A stretch of 43,823 nucleotides of DNA from Comamonadaceae bacterium. GTDB lineage: Bacteria > Pseudomonadota > Gammaproteobacteria > Burkholderiales > Burkholderiaceae_C. The DNA is taken from positions 1-43,823 of the forward strand of contig CANBWP010000020.1 of assembly GCA_947373185.1 (NCBI GenBank). The letters run 5' to 3'. A program made the position numbers and the translations under genes. Position 1 is the first letter of the stretch; each line of letters opens with the position of its first letter. The notes under the pieces are model-generated. The model ran no database searches. It had not been told where the DNA came from and saw only the letters and a program-made list of their open reading frames with translations. This document shows, piece after piece, positions 43,076 to 43,823 of the stretch.

Positions 43076-43823
43076 TCAGACGCCCGTCGCTTGAGCGCCA
43101 TGCAAACGCAGCTTGGCAGCCAACACAAAACTCAACAAGCTGGCAATGCCCCCAATCAGCGCGGCCATCCAGTAGTGCGTCAGGTTCCCACCGGCATCTC
43201 TGCCCAATATTTGACCGCCCACCAATGCCGCCAGGCCCATGCCCAAGGACTGAACCGCAGAATTCAAAGTCATGAAACTGCCGCGGCGTCGTGGATCAGC
43301 AGACGCACCTATCAGCGCCATCCCTGGAATCATGCGGCCACTCATGACCACAAACAAACAGGAGGACACCGCCAAAACGGCCCACATGGGCAAGTCGGCT
43401 GACAGGGTCATGCCCAACAAGGGCAGCGGCATGAGCAAGGCCAAGCGCCTGAAGGCAAAGGCTTTGCCGGCCCGATCGGACCAATGCCCAATGAAGCGGG
43501 CAGAGATCAGGGTGCTGACACCGCCGCACAAGTAGACATAAGGAATTTGGTCAGGCTTGAAGCCCGCATTGGCTTGCAAATACAAGGTGATGTAGGGCAC
43601 CACAGCAAAGCCTGCAAACACCATGCTGAGCGACATGGCGTAGGCTTTCAAGTGATTGGGGTCGACCAAGACCACGCGCAAGTTGGCCAGCAAACTGGGG
43701 GCAGAGTCGCCCGAGGGGTGTGATTCCAAGTGCCCCTTCAAGCTGGGCAAAGTTTGAGAAGCCACGACCACAATGACCGCGACCATCAAGAAAATGGCCA
43801 AAAATGGCGTGTGCCAATTGAAG
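43076..43823 (-). CDS. MFS transporter, C-terminal part
   Basis: The frame is open to the window edge (no stop up to 43823), so the start and first half lie outside. The visible 248 or so residues hold about six or seven membrane segments of a major facilitator: a helix ending VAVIVVVASQTLP, a central loop, YVYLCGGVSTLISARFIGHW followed by SDRAGKAF, which is the second-half copy of the MFS loop motif (G-x3-D-R-x-G), and SFMTLNSAVQSLGMGLAALV. A sugar- or drug-efflux subgroup is likely, but the substrate cannot be named. It occupies the place upstream of hpf where rpoN is often found in betaproteobacteria. Confidence 0.82.
   Translation of the reverse strand, partial: FNWHTPFLAIFLMVAVIVVVASQTLPSLKGHLESHPSGDSAPSLLANLRVVLVDPNHLKAYAMSLSMVFAGFAVVPYITLYLQANAGFKPDQIPYVYLCGGVSTLISARFIGHWSDRAGKAFAFRRLALLMPLPLLGMTLSADLPMWAVLAVSSCLFVVMSGRMIPGMALIGASADPRRRGSFMTLNSAVQSLGMGLAALVGGQILGRDAGGNLTHYWMAALIGGIASLLSFVLAAKLRLHGAQATGV

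Noticed and set aside
1..43823. Insertion sequences, phage genes, CRISPR arrays, tRNA or rRNA genes
   Set aside because: Reading both strands I found no transposase or integrase motif, no regularly spaced repeats and no RNA gene signature.

Overview
The window looks like a chromosomal segment of a betaproteobacterium of the order Burkholderiales, most likely a freshwater-type Comamonadaceae (Limnohabitans, Rhodoferax or Polaromonas relatives). The evidence is the gene families and their order: dapB-exbBD-leuS-lptE-holA, bamE divergent from fur, hpf-ptsN-hprK, orphan tripartite-tricarboxylate (Bug) receptors, a betaproteobacterial-type gshA, and LIV-type ABC genes flanked by CoA ligases. Genes are tightly packed, there is no gene-free stretch over 300 bases, and I see no tRNA, rRNA, CRISPR array, insertion sequence or phage gene.

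Layout. 1-3367 (+): tail of an ExbD/TolR gene, glucokinase, a secreted esterase and a CPA2 antiporter. 3355-4329 (-): an orphan Bug receptor. 4501-12894 (-): an operon of a long-chain-type acyl-CoA synthetase, LIV-type ABC transporter (ATPase, two permeases, binding protein, second ATPase) and a phenylacetate-CoA-ligase-like protein, closed by a 15-bp perfect hairpin. 13062-14656 (+): a divergent Crp/Fnr regulator overlapping an RluF-like pseudouridine synthase. 14768-16735 (+): htpG behind a clear sigma-32 type promoter.

16799-22805 (-): a six-gene run with a NodIJ-like ABC exporter, 3-hydroxybutyryl-CoA dehydrogenase, a calcineurin-like phosphoesterase, a kinase/universal-stress-protein fusion and the SrkA kinase. 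The last three overlap by 4 and 11 bp and form a candidate phospho-signalling cassette. 22935-24887 (+): gentisate 1,2-dioxygenase and phosphatidylserine decarboxylase. 24884-28202 (-): kup and gshA, separated by a structured leader whose terminator-like hairpin touches the kup start codon. 28227-29528 (-): proA.

29553-33314 (-): a four-gene catabolic cassette of Bug receptor, LeuC2-type and LeuD2-type hydro-lyase subunits, and an isocitrate-lyase/PEP-mutase lyase. It resembles the dimethylmalate dehydratase/lyase module and sits between holA and proA. 33425-40420 (-): housekeeping genes holA, lptE, leuS, exbD, exbB, dapB and bamE. 40526-40948 (+): fur. 40972-42872 (-): hprK, ptsN and hpf. 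43076-43823 (-): the C-terminal part of an MFS transporter that runs off the window.

The least ordinary items are the hydro-lyase/lyase cassette, the kinase-phosphoesterase cassette, the degenerate nucleotide-binding loop of the PaaK-like ligase, and three control regions: the palindromes before the Crp/Fnr gene and the hairpins at the kup and hpf starts. All function calls come from reading motifs and gene order; no database search was run.
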